A DNA stretch of 64,000 nucleotides from JANQRX01 sp963663975 (lineage in GTDB: Bacteria; Pseudomonadota; Alphaproteobacteria; Rhizobiales; Kaistiaceae): the NCBI GenBank assembly GCA_963663975.2, contig CAXXRA010000001.1, positions 82,007 through 146,006 of the forward strand, written 5' to 3'. This document shows positions 54,008-64,000 of the stretch, piece after piece; positions within the stretch are counted from its first letter, which is position 1; each line of letters begins with the position of its first letter. The notes below the pieces were generated by a model that saw only the letters and a program-made list of their open reading frames with translations, made no database searches and was not told where the DNA came from. The position numbers were made by a program, and so were the translations under genes.

Positions 54008-55532
54008 GTGGGGGAGATGCTGGTTGTGGAGACGATCGCACGGATACGTCGGGATCATCTGGTGAGGGGCGTTCCGATCAAGAAGATCGCCCGGGATTTG
54101 AGGGTTTCGAAGAACACGGTGCGCAAGGTGGTGCGGGGCGATGAGACCTCGTACAGCTACGAGCGCAAGATCCAGCCGATGCCGAAGCTTGGGCCGTGGG
54201 TGGATGAGCTCGAGCGCCAGCTGGAGGCCAACGAGAAGAGGCCGCGCCGGGATCGGCTGTCTCTGCTGCGGATTCATGAAGACCTTGCGGCTCTGGGCTA
54301 TGGCGGCGGCTACGACGCAGTGCGCCGCTACGCCAGGACCTGGCGTCGGCGGTGGCGGCTGTTGTCGCCGTCGCAGGGTTTTGTGCCGCTGAGCTTCGAT
54401 CCCGGCGAGGCCTACCAGTTCGACTGGAGCCACGAGTACGCGCGCCTGTCGGGTGTGACGACCAAGGTGAAGGCGGCGCACATGCGGCTCTGCTACAGCC
54501 GCATGCAGCTGGTTCAGAATCTTCCCGCGCGAGAGCCAGGAGATGGTGTTCGAGGCGCACGAACGGGCCTTCCACTTCTTCGGCGGGGTCTGCCGGCGGG
54601 GCATCTACGACAACATGAAGACGGCGGTGAGCATGGTCTTCGTCGGCAAGGAGCGCGCCTACAATCGGCGCTTTCTGGAGCTGTGCTCCCACCATCTGGT
54701 GGAGCCGGTGGCGTGCACTCCGGGTGCGGGCTGGGAGAAGGGGCAGGTCGAGAGGCAGGTGGGTGACGTCCGCGGCCGCCTGTTCGTGCCCATCCCGCGG
54801 GGCCGCTCCTACGTCGAGATCAACGAGTGGCTGATGGATCGGTGTATCGAGGACGCCAAGAAGCGGCCGCATCCGACGATCGAGAGCAAGACGGTGTGGC
54901 AGGTGTTCGAGGAGGAGCGGCCCTTCTTGATGGCCTATCGCGGCCCCTTCGACGGCTTCCACGCCACCGAGGTGGCGGTGTCCAAGACCTGTCTGGTGCG
55001 CTTCGACAACAACCACTACAGCGTCGCCGCCCGTGCCGTCGGGCGGCCGGTCGACGTGCGGGCCTACGCCGATCGGATCGTCATCCGCCAGGACGGCGAG
55101 ACCGTCGCCGAGCATCCCCGCAGCTTCGGGCGCGGCCAGGTCGCCTACGATCCGTGGCACTACGTGCCGATCCTGACGAGGAAGCCCGGCGCGCTGCGCA
55201 ATGGCGCGCCCTTCAAGGGCTGGCAACTGCCCGGCGCGCTCGGCCGCATACGGGCCCGGCTGACGGGTTGCGACGACGGTGACAGGCAGTTCGTGAGGAT
55301 CCTCGCGGCGGTTCAGGAGGACGGGCTGGAGGCGGTCGAGGCGGCCTGTGCCGAGGCGCTCGACTGCGGCGCCTGCAGCGCCGACGTCGTGCTCAACATC
55401 CTCGCCCGGCAGTGCCAGCCGGCACCGCCGGCGACCATCCCGACGCCCGAGGGCCTGCAGCTTCGCCACCGGCCGGTGGCCGACTGTCAGCGCTACGATC
55501 GCCTGAGGGAGGCCGGTCATGGAGCGTCATGA
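54008..55532 (+). pseudogene. istA: IS21 transposase IstA, frameshifted
   Basis: The first frame (54008) holds the helix-turn-helix VPIKKIARDLRVSKNTVRKV and the start of the DDE domain (EAYQFDWSHEYARLSGVTTK). Near 54508, after YSRMQLVQ, the frame changes to FRIFPRESQEMVFEAHERAF, which continues with RRGIYDNMKTAVSMVFVGKE, CTPGAGWEKGQVERQVGDVR (Asp and Glu of the triad) and the C-terminal beta-barrel. A one-base indel is enough to explain it. It ends by overlapping istB. Confidence 0.88.
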
Positions 55533-56247
55533 GGTGCTGGCGATGATGACGGCGTTGAAGCTCGCGGGCATGCGCGCCGCCTACGACGACATCCTTGCCG
55601 ACGGGCTCAAGCGTCGTCATCCGGTGCAGCAGATCATCGGTACGCTGCTGCAGGTCGAGATCGCCGACAAGACGGCGCGCTCGATCAAGTACCAGATGGC
55701 GTCCGCCAGGTTGCCAACGGCCAAGGAGCTGGCCGACTTCGACTTCGCCGCCTCGCCAGTCAACGAGCCCCTGATCCAGGAGCTCGCCGGCGGCGGCTTC
55801 CTGGAGGGCAAGCGCAACATCGTGCTGGTCGGCGGCACCGGCACCGGCAAGACCCATCTCGCCGTCGCCATCGCGCGCTCCTGCATCCGCAAGGGCGCCC
55901 GGGGCCGCTGCTACAACGTCGTCGACCTGGTCAACCACCTCGAGGCCGAGCTCCGCGCCGGACGCCAGGGCCGCACCGCAGATCAGCTTGTACGCCGCGA
56001 CTTCGTCATCCTCGACGAACTCGGCTACCTGCCCTTCGCCCAGGCCGGCGGGCAGCTGCTCTTCCACCTCATGAGCCGGCTCTACGAGCGCACCTCTATC
56101 GTCATCACCACCAACCTCGCCTTCGGCGAATGGCCATCCGTCTTCGGCGACCCCAAGATGACCACAGCCCTGCTCGACCGTCTCACCCATCATTGCGAGA
56201 TCATCGAGACCGGCAACGAGAGCTGGCGCTTCAAGAACCGCTCCTGA
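55519..56247 (+). CDS. istB: IS21 helper ATPase IstB
   Basis: A 242-aa AAA-type ATPase that helps IstA choose targets. Walker A is LVGGTGTGKTHLAVAIARSC, Walker B FVILDELGYLPFAQAGGQLL; STIVITTNLAFGEW-like SIVITTNLAFGEWPSVFGDP is the sensor. The N-terminal helical part MERHEVLAMMTALKLAGMRA is typical. The gene is intact and overlaps the istA end (TCATGGAG). Without IstA the element cannot move on its own. Confidence 0.95.
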   Translation: MERHEVLAMMTALKLAGMRAAYDDILADGLKRRHPVQQIIGTLLQVEIADKTARSIKYQMASARLPTAKELADFDFAASPVNEPLIQELAGGGFLEGKRNIVLVGGTGTGKTHLAVAIARSCIRKGARGRCYNVVDLVNHLEAELRAGRQGRTADQLVRRDFVILDELGYLPFAQAGGQLLFHLMSRLYERTSIVITTNLAFGEWPSVFGDPKMTTALLDRLTHHCEIIETGNESWRFKNRS

Positions 56248-56394
56248 GCCGCCGCCGGCCGTGCCTGCGGCCCGGTTGCCCCGGTGGGTCAACAGGTACC
56301 CCCCCTATTGACTACCGGGACAACCTCCGCCGTGCCGCTCAGGGGAGTCAATTTTGCACGCCGATCGGGGGTCAATATTGAAAGCCGTTTGACA

Positions 56395-57964
56395 TTCAGG
56401 AGACCCTTCAACGGATTAAGGTACTTAAAGGTACTAAGAATCGTACGCAGCTCTACGCTCACGACAAGTTTGTCGAGCCCATACTTGATTACATTATCGA
56501 CGACTTCCAGGCATCGCGCGTGATGCGTAACGACCACACAACAGGCGCAATGGTAATCTGCGACTCGGCTGAGCAAGCAAAGAATATGGCTCGGGCTTTC
56601 GAGGCCAAATACACGGCTCGAAATGCGGAAGCTCCCTCCTTGCCGGAGGAGATCGGCCGCGTAGTAGAGCCGACGCCGCTGTACACTGTGCCAAATCCAT
56701 CTGTAGATCGCCATGCCCTCATTCTTCATGATGTCGGCACCAAGAAGGAGCGCAAGACGCAGGTTGACGCTTTCAAAGAGGGCAAGATTGACATTCTCTT
56801 TGTCTACAACATGCTGCTCACCGGATTCGACGCAGCTCGGCTAAAGAAGTTGTACCTTGGCCGCATAATCAAGGCACATAATCTTCTTCAGGCGCTCACC
56901 CGGGTGAATCGCCCTTACAAATCGTTTCGGTATGGCTTCGTGGTTGATTTCGTCGATATCGAGCGCGAATTTGAAAAGACAACCAAGATTATTTCGACGA
57001 ACTCCAGGAGGAACTCGGTGACGAGCTTGGCAGCTACTCTGACCTCTTTAAGACCGAGGACGAAATCATCGCCGACATTGAGGCGATCAAGGACACGCTT
57101 TTTCGGTTCGACACGGGAAATGCAGAAGTCTTTTCTCAACAGATCTCCCAAATCGAAGACCGCGTCGAAATGCGCAAGATCCTTAAAGCGCTCAATGATG
57201 CAAAGAGTCTCTATAACCTGATCCGGCTATCCGGGCAGTACGAACTCCTCGAGAAACTTGATTTCCGGAAATTGAATCAGCTTTCCATTGAGGCCAATAA
57301 TCACCTGACGTTGCTCAATCAGCGAGAGGCTCTTGAGAACCAGGACGAAAATGTCAATTTGCTGAATATCGCGCTCGAGGACGTCCTCTTTACTTTCCGA
57401 AAGGTATCAGAGGCCGAGATGATTATTGCCGATGAGTTGCGCGAGACTTTGCGCCGCACCCGGGAGGGACTCGCTGGGAATTTTGATCCTGCCGATCCCG
57501 TGTTCATCACCTTAAAGGAGGAACTCGAGCGCCTCTTCAAAAAGAAGAACCTTTCTGAAATCACTCAGGATGAGATGGCCGAGAACATCGAGACTCTCAA
57601 CAATATTCACGCTCGTGCTCGCGAGCTGGAGCGAAAGAACCAGCTTCTGCGCGCTAAATACGCCAACGATGAGAAATATGCCCGTCTCCATAAGCGTCTT
57701 CTCGAAAAAGGCGAGCCGACCGACAGTGAGCGAAAACTCTTTGAGGCTCTCAGCGCCTTCAAGCGAAAGGCCGATTCTCGGATCGCGAGGAATGCGCGTA
57801 TACTCACTAACGAAGCGTTCGCCAAGGCGGAAATGACGCGCCTCGTCATCGAACAATTCAAGAACAGCCATAAGCTGCCCCTAACGGGGGAAAGCACGCA
57901 ATTCATCAACAATCTTGTTATGAGAGAGTATCAGCAGGAATTTCACGGACTTCAGCCGTCATGA
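56395..57964 (+). pseudogene. hsdR: type I restriction enzyme HsdR, C-terminal remnant
   Basis: Starts at the IS21 edge in mid-gene: IKVLKGTKNRTQLYAHDKFV, RVMRNDHTTGAMVICDSAEQ, then helicase motifs DILFVYNMLLTGFDAARLKK and LLQALTRVNRPYKSFRYGFV. Near 56985 one base shifts the frame; the next frame reads YFDELQEELGDELGSYSDLF and continues to the helical C-terminus (VMREYQQEFHGLQPS). The nuclease domain and first helicase half are missing, so no cleavage activity is possible. Lower GC than the core genes suggests acquisition. The stop overlaps the hsdM ATG. Confidence 0.85.
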
Positions 57965-59587
57965 CGACCCAGGACTTCAAAGCAAGAGCCACCGCTCTCA
58001 TTGATGACCTCAAAGGCGTTTGCGCCAACTATGGTCTAGGTAACGATGGTAACGAATTTAAGATCATCACACAGGTCTTTCTCTACAAGTTCCTCAACGA
58101 CAAATTTGCCCACGAGGTTAAACGGATCCAGCCGGCCCTCGTCGAAGCGGATTCCTGGGAGGACGAGTTACGCGAAATGTCAGGTGACGACTACGCGCTG
58201 CTCCTGATGCAACTCGGCGCAAGCACCGCGAGACTCAAGCCGGATCACCTGCTATCCGAGCTATGGAGGAAGCAGAATGATGAGAAATTTGCCGAGATCT
58301 TCGACGCGACTCTGCTAGATATCGCAGCGCTAAACTCCGACATATTTTCTGTCATGACTTACGACGGCCAGAAAATCATACTTTTTGATGCCGTCACACA
58401 ATATGTGGCGTCCCAGCGGGATGATTTTGCGAGGGCGATCGTTAATAAGTTGGTCCCATTCAGCTTTGAGCGCATATTCGCTGAGAAATTCGACTTCTAC
58501 GCGACCCTATTTGAGTACCTCATCAAGGACTACAACAAGGACGGCGGGGAAAGTATGCGGAATATTACACCCCCCACGCCGTATCAAAGATCATGGCGGC
58601 CTGTCTGGTTCCTGATGAGGTGGAAAACGTCACATGCTACGACCCTGCTGCCGGATCTGGACAACTGTTGATGAATCTTGCCCACGCTATCGGCGAGGAT
58701 CGTTGTACGCTCTACACCGAAGACATCTCTCAGAAGTCATCAAGCCTGTTGCGGCTCAATCTCATTCTTAACAACCTCGTTCACTCCATTCCGAACGTGA
58801 TCCAGGGTAATACCATTCTGAACCCCTACCATAAAGCGGCCAGTGGGAATCAGCTGCGAAAGTTCGACTACATCGTGTCTAACCCTCCGTTCAAACTCGA
58901 CTTCTCCGATTTCCGCGATCAGCTTGACACCAAGGCGAACCATCAGCGCTTCTTTGCGGGGATTCCCAATATTCCCAAAAAGGCGAAGGACAAGATGGCG
59001 ATCTACCTGCTCTTCCTCCAGCACATCATACATTCGCTAGACGAAAACGGTCACGCGGCCGTCGTGGTGCCGACCGGCTTCATCACCGCCCAATCCGGAA
59101 TTGAGAAAAAGATCCGCCAACACCTCGTCGAAAACAAGATGTTCGGTGGAGTCGTTTCCATGCCAAGCAATATCTTTGCGACGACCGCGGCGAATGTTTC
59201 GATCCTGTTCATCGATGCCACAAACAATGGGAAAGTGATCCTGATCGATGCCGTCGATCTTGGCGATAAGATCAAAGAAGGGAAGAACCAAAGGACGGTT
59301 CTACGCCGGAAGAGCAGTTAAGAATCATTGAGACTTTCGAGGCGAAGAAAACTATCGATGATTTCTCCGTTGCAGTTACTTACGAGGAAATCGAGGGAAG
59401 AAACTATTCATTGAGTGCCGGACAATTCTTCGAGGTAACAATTGAGCACGTTAAGATTTATCCGGAGGAGTTCGAGGCTCGAATTATCGCGTATGACAGT
59501 CGCCTATCGGAGCTCCATCGGGAGTCCGCCCGACTTGAAAAGGAGATTTCAGCCCAGCTAGAAGGGCTGAAGCTGAATGGCGGTTAG
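57961..59587 (+). pseudogene. hsdM: type I DNA methyltransferase HsdM, two frameshifts
   Basis: The first frame has the helical N-terminal domain (RATALIDDLKGVCANYGLGN, FKIITQVFLYKFLNDKFAHE). Near 58555 a one-base change breaks it; the next frame holds EYYTPHAVSKIMAACLVPDE, SAM motif I CYDPAAGSGQLLMNLAHA and motif IV YIVSNPPFKLDF, the marks of an N6-adenine methyltransferase. A second change near 59300 moves to TPEEQLRIIETFEAKKTIDD and the C-terminal part ending EISAQLEGLKLNGG. With both changes the gene cannot make a full enzyme. Confidence 0.86.
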
Positions 59588-60877
59588 GCTAAAAACATTC
59601 GGTGAGGCTCCGCTGAAGATACTCGATGGCGACCGGGGCCACCAATATCCCAAGAAGGCTGAATTACACAAAGAGGGATTCTGTTTGTTCCTCAACACTT
59701 CGAACGTGACCGCAACGGGGTTCGATTTTGGATTGCCAGAATTTATCACTCAACAGAAGGATTCACTACTTCGGAAGGGAAAGCCCAACGGAACGATGTC
59801 GTAATGACTACACGAGGCACGGTAGGCAATTCCGCCTTCTACGGAGAATCCGTTCCTTACGATAATATCCGGATAAACTCTGGGATGGTGATCCTCAGGG
59901 CTGTCAAAGAAGAACTCGATCCCTACTTCCTGTATTGCTTTCTGCGCTCTGAGATGTTCGAGAAGCAAACTCGCTCGCTCGAATCGGGAAGCGCCCAGCC
60001 ACAACTACCAATTGCAAATCTACGGAATGTCGCGATTCCGCTTCCAAGTTTCACCAAACAACGAGAAATCGCCAAAGTCCTCTCCTCGATCGACGTCCAG
60101 ATCGAACTCAACAACCAGATCAACGAGGAATTGGAGGGGATGGCGAAGTTGCTTTATGACTACTGGTTCGTGCAGTTTGATTTCCCCATCACGGCTGACC
60201 AGGCAGCTGCAATGGACGCCCCTGAACTCGAAGGCAAACCTTACCACTCCTCGGGCGGCAAACGTGTCTACAACAAAATGCTAAAACGCGAAATGCCGGA
60301 GGGTTGGAAATGTTCGACGATTGGAAAAACTTTTAAGACGCATCTTGGCGGCACACCTTCAAAAGCGAGGCACGAGTATTGGTCTCCCGGAGAGGTGAAC
60401 TGGTTGAGTTCCGGAGAAAATCCCAATTTGTTCGTCTTGGCACCAGACGAGCGGATTTCCGAATTGGGTTTGCAGTCTTCTCCGGCGAAGTTGCTGCCGG
60501 CCGGAAGCGTAATTATTTCAATTGTTCGCCATTTGCGCGCATCAGTTCTGGGCGTCAAAGCTGCGACGAACCAGTCGGTCGTTGGGATCGTTGAAACGGA
60601 ATCACTTAAACACTGCTTTGTTTATCCATACCTAATACGAGAGATTCCACGCTTGGTGAAGTTGAGAACTGGCGCTCAACAACCCCATATCAACAAAGGT
60701 GTGCTGGATGAATCCCCTCTGGTTATCCCCGACGAAACAACGCTGCGCAATTACACGAGACAAGCAGCCCCGTTGTTTGCGCAGATCGAAAACTGTACCA
60801 AACAAAACCAACAACTCATCGAACTCCGCGATTGGCTTCTTCCAATGCTGATGAACGGCCAGATAACCATCGGCTAG
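59577..60877 (+). pseudogene. hsdS: type I specificity subunit HsdS, frameshifted
   Basis: Starts MAVRLKTFGEAPLKILDGDR and overlaps the hsdM end. Near 59775 a one-base change after SLLRKGK separates the first target-recognition domain; the next frame reads NDVVMTTRGTVGNSAFYGES, then the first conserved region with the helix IPLPSFTKQREIAKVLSSID, VQIELNNQINEELEGMAKLL, a second recognition domain (GWKCSTIGKTFKTHLGGTPS) and the second coiled coil (RDWLLPMLMNGQITIG). The architecture is that of a two-domain HsdS. Confidence 0.86.
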
Positions 60878-61145
60878 ACCGCCCCCACTGACGGCTGATG
60901 TCGAGAAAGAAATCAGAAAATATGTTGCCCCTTTTGTTGGTAAGCTGAGAGCGCGGTCAATTCACCCGTGACTCACATTCTCCGTCTGGCAGATCTGCAA
61001 CATGCTGAGCGTTCTCCGCAAGTCCGCATTGACCTCAGAATCTACATGGCGGTCGGTCTAGCCAAGGCCTATATCGCAACACCGAAAGTGATTCTAGTGG
61101 TGAAAATCAGACGCAAAACTGAAGGCCTCCCCGCGTCGATGCGGC
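60878..61145. other. spacer after hsdS
   Basis: 268 bases with no supported gene. Confidence 0.3.
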
Positions 61146-61330
61146 TACGGGCGGATCAAGGGCATCGTCTCAATCACGGAGAGGCCGGCCGCGGTGGAGG
61201 ACCGCGCCGTGACGGGTCACTGGGGGTCTCCTGACGGGACCGGACAATACAGTTACATCGCCACCTCTAGCGGAGCGTCACACGCGCTACGTGATGTGTG
61301 CACTTGTGGAGACGATGCACCCGCTGTGGC
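61146..61330 (+). pseudogene. IS30-family transposase remnant
   Basis: GRIKGIVSITERPAAVEDRA, then GHW and, after indels, SYIAT, match the IS30 catalytic region (in relatives RPAEVEDRAVPGHWEGDLI followed by NSYIATLVERHTRYVM). Only about 60 codons are recognisable and the frame is broken. No terminal repeats are seen. Confidence 0.65.
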
Positions 61331-61580
61331 AATAACTGCTAATTACTGACTGTCAGCAGTTGGCGCAAGGCGGACATGTCCGACCTCCCAAAGTCTGTGC
61401 GATTTTGGAGGGTGGTCTTGACCGGTTGAGGTCACAGAGGTAAACCCGACATCCACATGGCCATCACAATACGATTATCTCCCGATCGCAACTGGATCCG
61501 TCAAAGCGAAGGAGCCGTCGGGAATAAAGGAGAAATCCCCGGTTTTTCAATATGATAATGGTATTCATCATGCCCATGAT
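61331..61580. other. AT-rich spacer
   Basis: About 250 bases, with a marked AT-rich stretch at 61550-61615 (TATGATAATGGTATTCATCA) that may hold the promoter of the next gene. Otherwise nothing recognised. Confidence 0.35.
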
Positions 61581-62081
61581 GTGGTAAAATATTTGCGTAT
61601 ATATCAATATATGGTTTCGCCCAATGACAGATCCGATTGCCGCCAAAAGCCCAAGCGAAAGGGCAACTACAAAGCCGGCCCCGGCCGCCCGCCCGGCCGC
61701 AAAAACAACAAGACACTTGCGCTTGAAGAGGCCGCCCGGAAGGCCGCCGCCCAGATCGACGGCGCATTCGAGGGCGACGCCCACGCCTTCCTGCAGGCCG
61801 TCTATCGCAATCCTTCAGTGCCCCTGGAAATCCGGATCATGGCGGCGGGCCGGGCGCTGCGGGTCGAGAAGCCGGCACTGGCGGCGTCGCAGAGCAAGGT
61901 GGACGTATACCTCAACATCGGGGAGAGGCTGGAGGCGGCGCGGGAGAGGGCGGCGCTGGCTGCGAGGCGGGATCGGGCAGGGCCTATGATTGAAGGCTCG
62001 GCGCTGCGGGCCACGCGGCTGCTGGACGCGGATGAGGAAGCGCCACTGCGTTTGCCCGTCACCCGACTCGTGAGCGCGTAA
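61581..62081 (+). CDS. phage-associated DUF5681-like basic protein
   Basis: A 166-codon frame. The motif KPKRKGNYKAGPGRPPGRKN at about residues 23-43 followed by LALEEAARKAAAQI resembles DUF5681-type proteins found with phage terminase genes; PLEIRIMAAGRALRVEKPAL follows. The start is doubtful: ATG 61624 in another frame gives MTDPIAAK, which fits the usual N-terminus, and a one-base loss would join it to KPKRKGN. In the present frame ATG 61581 or 61614 must be used. No terminase is nearby. Confidence 0.5.
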   Translation: MVKYLRIYQYMVSPNDRSDCRQKPKRKGNYKAGPGRPPGRKNNKTLALEEAARKAAAQIDGAFEGDAHAFLQAVYRNPSVPLEIRIMAAGRALRVEKPALAASQSKVDVYLNIGERLEAARERAALAARRDRAGPMIEGSALRATRLLDADEEAPLRLPVTRLVSA

Positions 62082-62208
62082 TTGGCCGGCTGAGCGATGT
62101 CGGCTTCACCCCCGAAACCGGACGTGGATCACCCAGGCTACGACGGCAGCTTTGTGCCGATTTTGTTGATTTAGTCGGCCGTCGTTGCGCTTCCGGTGTC
62201 CGCACTTA

Positions 62209-62590
62209 TTAGAAGCGGACTTTTTCGGTCCCGCCTGGGCGTTCGGTGGCGATGATCATGGATGCGCGGCATCGGCTGATGGGCATTGTTCCGTCATGCT
62301 GGTTGGAGGTCGGCGGCGGTATCGGTCTGAGTTTGGCGAGCCTTCTCAGGTTCTGGGCCGTAGCTGCGAGGAGGAACTCATCCTGGGCCCCGCGCGGCCC
62401 GCGCAAGCGCAATCGACCGAGCTTCAGAATGCGCTTGAGGTGGGCAAACTGCATCTCGACCATCCGGTCGGACGCGAGGCTGAATGCGAGGAGGTCGTAG
62501 ATCGCTTGCGACTATCGGGCTGTCGCCTGGGTCTCGATGGCGCGTGCCAGACCATTCGCTTCGGCGTCTGGGGCAATGCACCGCTTTTTT
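62209..62590 (-). pseudogene. IS1182-family transposase, C-terminal remnant
   Basis: On the minus strand MVEMQFAHLKRILKLGRLRL followed by RGPRGAQDEFLLAATAQNLR and RLAKLRP is the very conserved end of IS1182-type transposases. Upstream in the same frame, NGLARAIETQATAR and an in-frame stop show decay. Confidence 0.75.
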
Positions 62591-62699
62591 AACCGGAGTG
62601 GTCTTCTGCGTCATGTATTCGAGACGGTGGTGGGCATGTCGGAAGGCCTTGTCGGCGGGGAAGGCTTTGCCGTCGATGACTTAAGCGTCTTTCCAGGCC

Positions 62700-63090
62700 G
62701 ATGCCATACAAGACATTATTAGCTGCCACTGGCGCTTGGAGCGCTTTGACGCCACACACCGGGATGTGCTGGACGCAATGATGCCTCTGTCCTTGAGCAG
62801 CCGCGTGACACCGAAGTGCCGTCTCCCATAGTCACTGACGCCGGCAGCTCGTTTTGGCGCCCAGCGCTCTTCGGCCTTCGGTTGCCTCATGGTCTGGACT
62901 GCTCCCACCTCGGCCGATACCGGATGGCATGGGATCATCCTCGACGTCGACGATGATCCCGTGCCATCCGGCATCGGCCAGATAATTGTCGGGAGCAGCC
63001 CGCACCATGAAGGCCGGACCGAGTTGAAGAGCGCCGGTCCATTGAGCCAAAACGGCTCGGCCCGGCGACAGTGCCTATGGGGCGGCACCG
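62700..63090 (-). pseudogene. second piece of a decayed IS1182-type transposase
   Basis: On the minus strand DNYLADAGWHGIIVDVEDDP and, in another frame, AEVGAVQTMRQPKAEERW recall the central part of IS1182 transposases (DNYLIDxDxAVIVDVE, AEVGAxxxM). The frames are scrambled and no protein can be assembled. A 20-base inverted repeat around TCGACGTCGA (62942-62951) sits inside. Confidence 0.5.
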
Positions 63091-63560
63091 ATGCTGGCTG
63101 GCTGGTCGAAGGACAGAGGCATCATTGAGCGTGGCCGATAATCCCGGACCGCCTGTGTCGACGTGGACCTTCTCACTTCCTGGCCTGGCACCGAGATAAT
63201 AATGCTACGGGAGACGCGGCAGCCTGAACAGCCGACAACACCTTCCGATATGCACCATGACTGTGGACGGCTGCCCGCCGCAGATTGCGAGAAGGTCAAG
63301 GGCACGCTCGCGATTCTCTAGCGAACGCGATTCAGATGGAGTCTCGTCGCGAGCCGCCGGTCGAGATGCTGATGGCCACCTCAGTCGGAGCGCAATCTGA
63401 AGCATCGGATCCGCTTGATCGCGGGCCGCCAAATGGCCGCTGTATAATGACCTCGCTCTACGGCCCAGCTGAGAAAGATCGATCAAACTCGGGTGATCCG
63501 CCCGACCCTCATAAGCATGTGTCACGGACACCGGACGGCCGACTAAATCAACAAAATCTC
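63091..63560. other. non-coding remnant DNA
   Basis: About 470 bases with no supported gene. Around 63430-63530 it contains AAATGGCCGCTGTATAATGA and CATAAGCATGTGT, which resemble parts of the 149-bp repeat unit to the right and suggest a third, diverged copy. Confidence 0.4.
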
Positions 63561-63858
63561 ATGTGTGGACGGCTCCGAGTTGGCAAGGGTTTTCTGAACG
63601 ATATCGCACGGGCTGGTCGGAGCTGCCATGTGTTCGGCCTGTTGATGCGGCGTCTTCAAATGGCCGCTGGCCATAATGCTCTCCGCGAGATCGGGTCCCG
63701 GTCATAAGCATGTGTGGACGGCTCCGAGTTGGCAAGGGTTTTCTGAACGATATCGCACGGGCTGGTCGGAGCTGCCATGTGTTCGGCCTGTTGATGCGGC
63801 GTCTTCAAATGGCCGCTGGCCATAATGCTCTCCGCGAGATCGGGTCCCGGTCATAAGC
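63561..63858. repeat. 149-bp perfect tandem duplication
   Basis: Unit one is 63561-63709 and unit two 63710-63858; they appear identical. Each begins ATGTGTGGACGGCTCCGAGT and ends GGTCCCGGTCATAAGC. No open frame crosses the units well. Confidence 0.93.
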
Positions 63859-64000
63859 ACGCGCTCTTTAGGCGCCGTGGCACTTGTGGGTTGTCCCGAT
63901 CTCATGGGCCGACTGGCTTGGGTGCGTTATCTGTTCACTGCCCTTTCCAACCTCGTTTGCAGGACATCGTCTCCTGCGCGTCTCGATTGCTCCTACGTAG
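63859..64000. other. window end, nothing recognised
   Basis: 142 bases without a supported gene or signal. Confidence 0.3.

Larger units (their letters stand above)
53901..56394 (+). mobile_element. IS21-family insertion sequence
   Basis: About 2.5 kb. Left end TGTTGATCGGCGTGGAATAT and the right end read inward TGTCAAACGGCTTTCAATAT share TTGACCCCC and CAAAATTGAC repeats, the multiple-terminal-repeat pattern of IS21. istA and istB lie between. No target duplication is apparent and the flanks are unrelated gene fragments (nuclease on the left, hsdR on the right), so a deletion or rearrangement followed insertion. Confidence 0.85.

Noticed and set aside
60968..61234. An 88-codon open frame after hsdS
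   Set aside because: Its second half overlaps the IS30 remnant in a different frame, so it is not a gene.

Overview
The window is a high-GC bacterial chromosome segment that I assign to the Alphaproteobacteria, probably Rhodospirillales-like. The evidence is gene order (argS, SPOR protein, nagZ, scpAB, tatABC, serS, surE, pcm, NlpD-like; yajC-secD-secF-Mth938-NDUFAF6-like; gyrA-coaD-ppi-queA-tgt), a DUF1127 protein, and three direct-repeat SOS boxes (GAAC-N7-GAAC) in front of uvrA and ssb, the form of LexA site used in this class.

Layout. 1-15.4 kb is a compact housekeeping block with intact genes for cell-wall recycling, condensin, Tat and Sec export, Ser-tRNA synthesis and repair. 15.4-19.3 kb continues the Sec operon, but every spacer holds a copy of a CTAG-ended inverted-repeat (MITE-like) element, and two insertion sequences sit on the CTAG ends of those elements. 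19.3-28.3 kb is a graveyard of remnants (DUF427, LysE, NusG paralogue, HNH, TrmFO, DUF488 and its partner, an IS5-like element, a uvrA 3' fragment), with a few intact items such as YjbQ and a Tat-signal 7Fe ferredoxin. 28.3-35.5 kb is a carbohydrate cassette (DUF5054 glycosidase-like protein, LacI remnant, binding protein, two permeases, PHP hydrolase) lying between two copies of the uvrA 3' end. 35.7-43.7 kb is a DNA repair block: uvrA, ku, a GIY-YIG gene inside 51-bp inverted repeats, ligD and ssb. 43.7-53.1 kb is again housekeeping, ending in tRNA-Lys. 53.4-64 kb is an accessory region with a nuclease fragment, an IS21 element, a decayed type I restriction-modification locus, IS30 and IS1182 remnants, and a 149-bp tandem repeat.

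How it works together. TatABC can serve the Tat-signal ferredoxin at 20.6 kb. SecD, SecF and YajC form the Sec auxiliary complex. QueA and Tgt act in queuosine synthesis. UvrA and SSB appear to be LexA-controlled. Ku and LigD would give non-homologous end joining, but both are frameshifted.

A strong general feature is gene decay. About sixteen accessory genes carry one-base indels, in-frame TAG codons or truncations, while core genes are intact. This is either real genome erosion with active repeats and insertion sequences, or partly sequencing error. The sequence alone cannot separate these. Positions of decayed genes and IS ends are approximate where stated.
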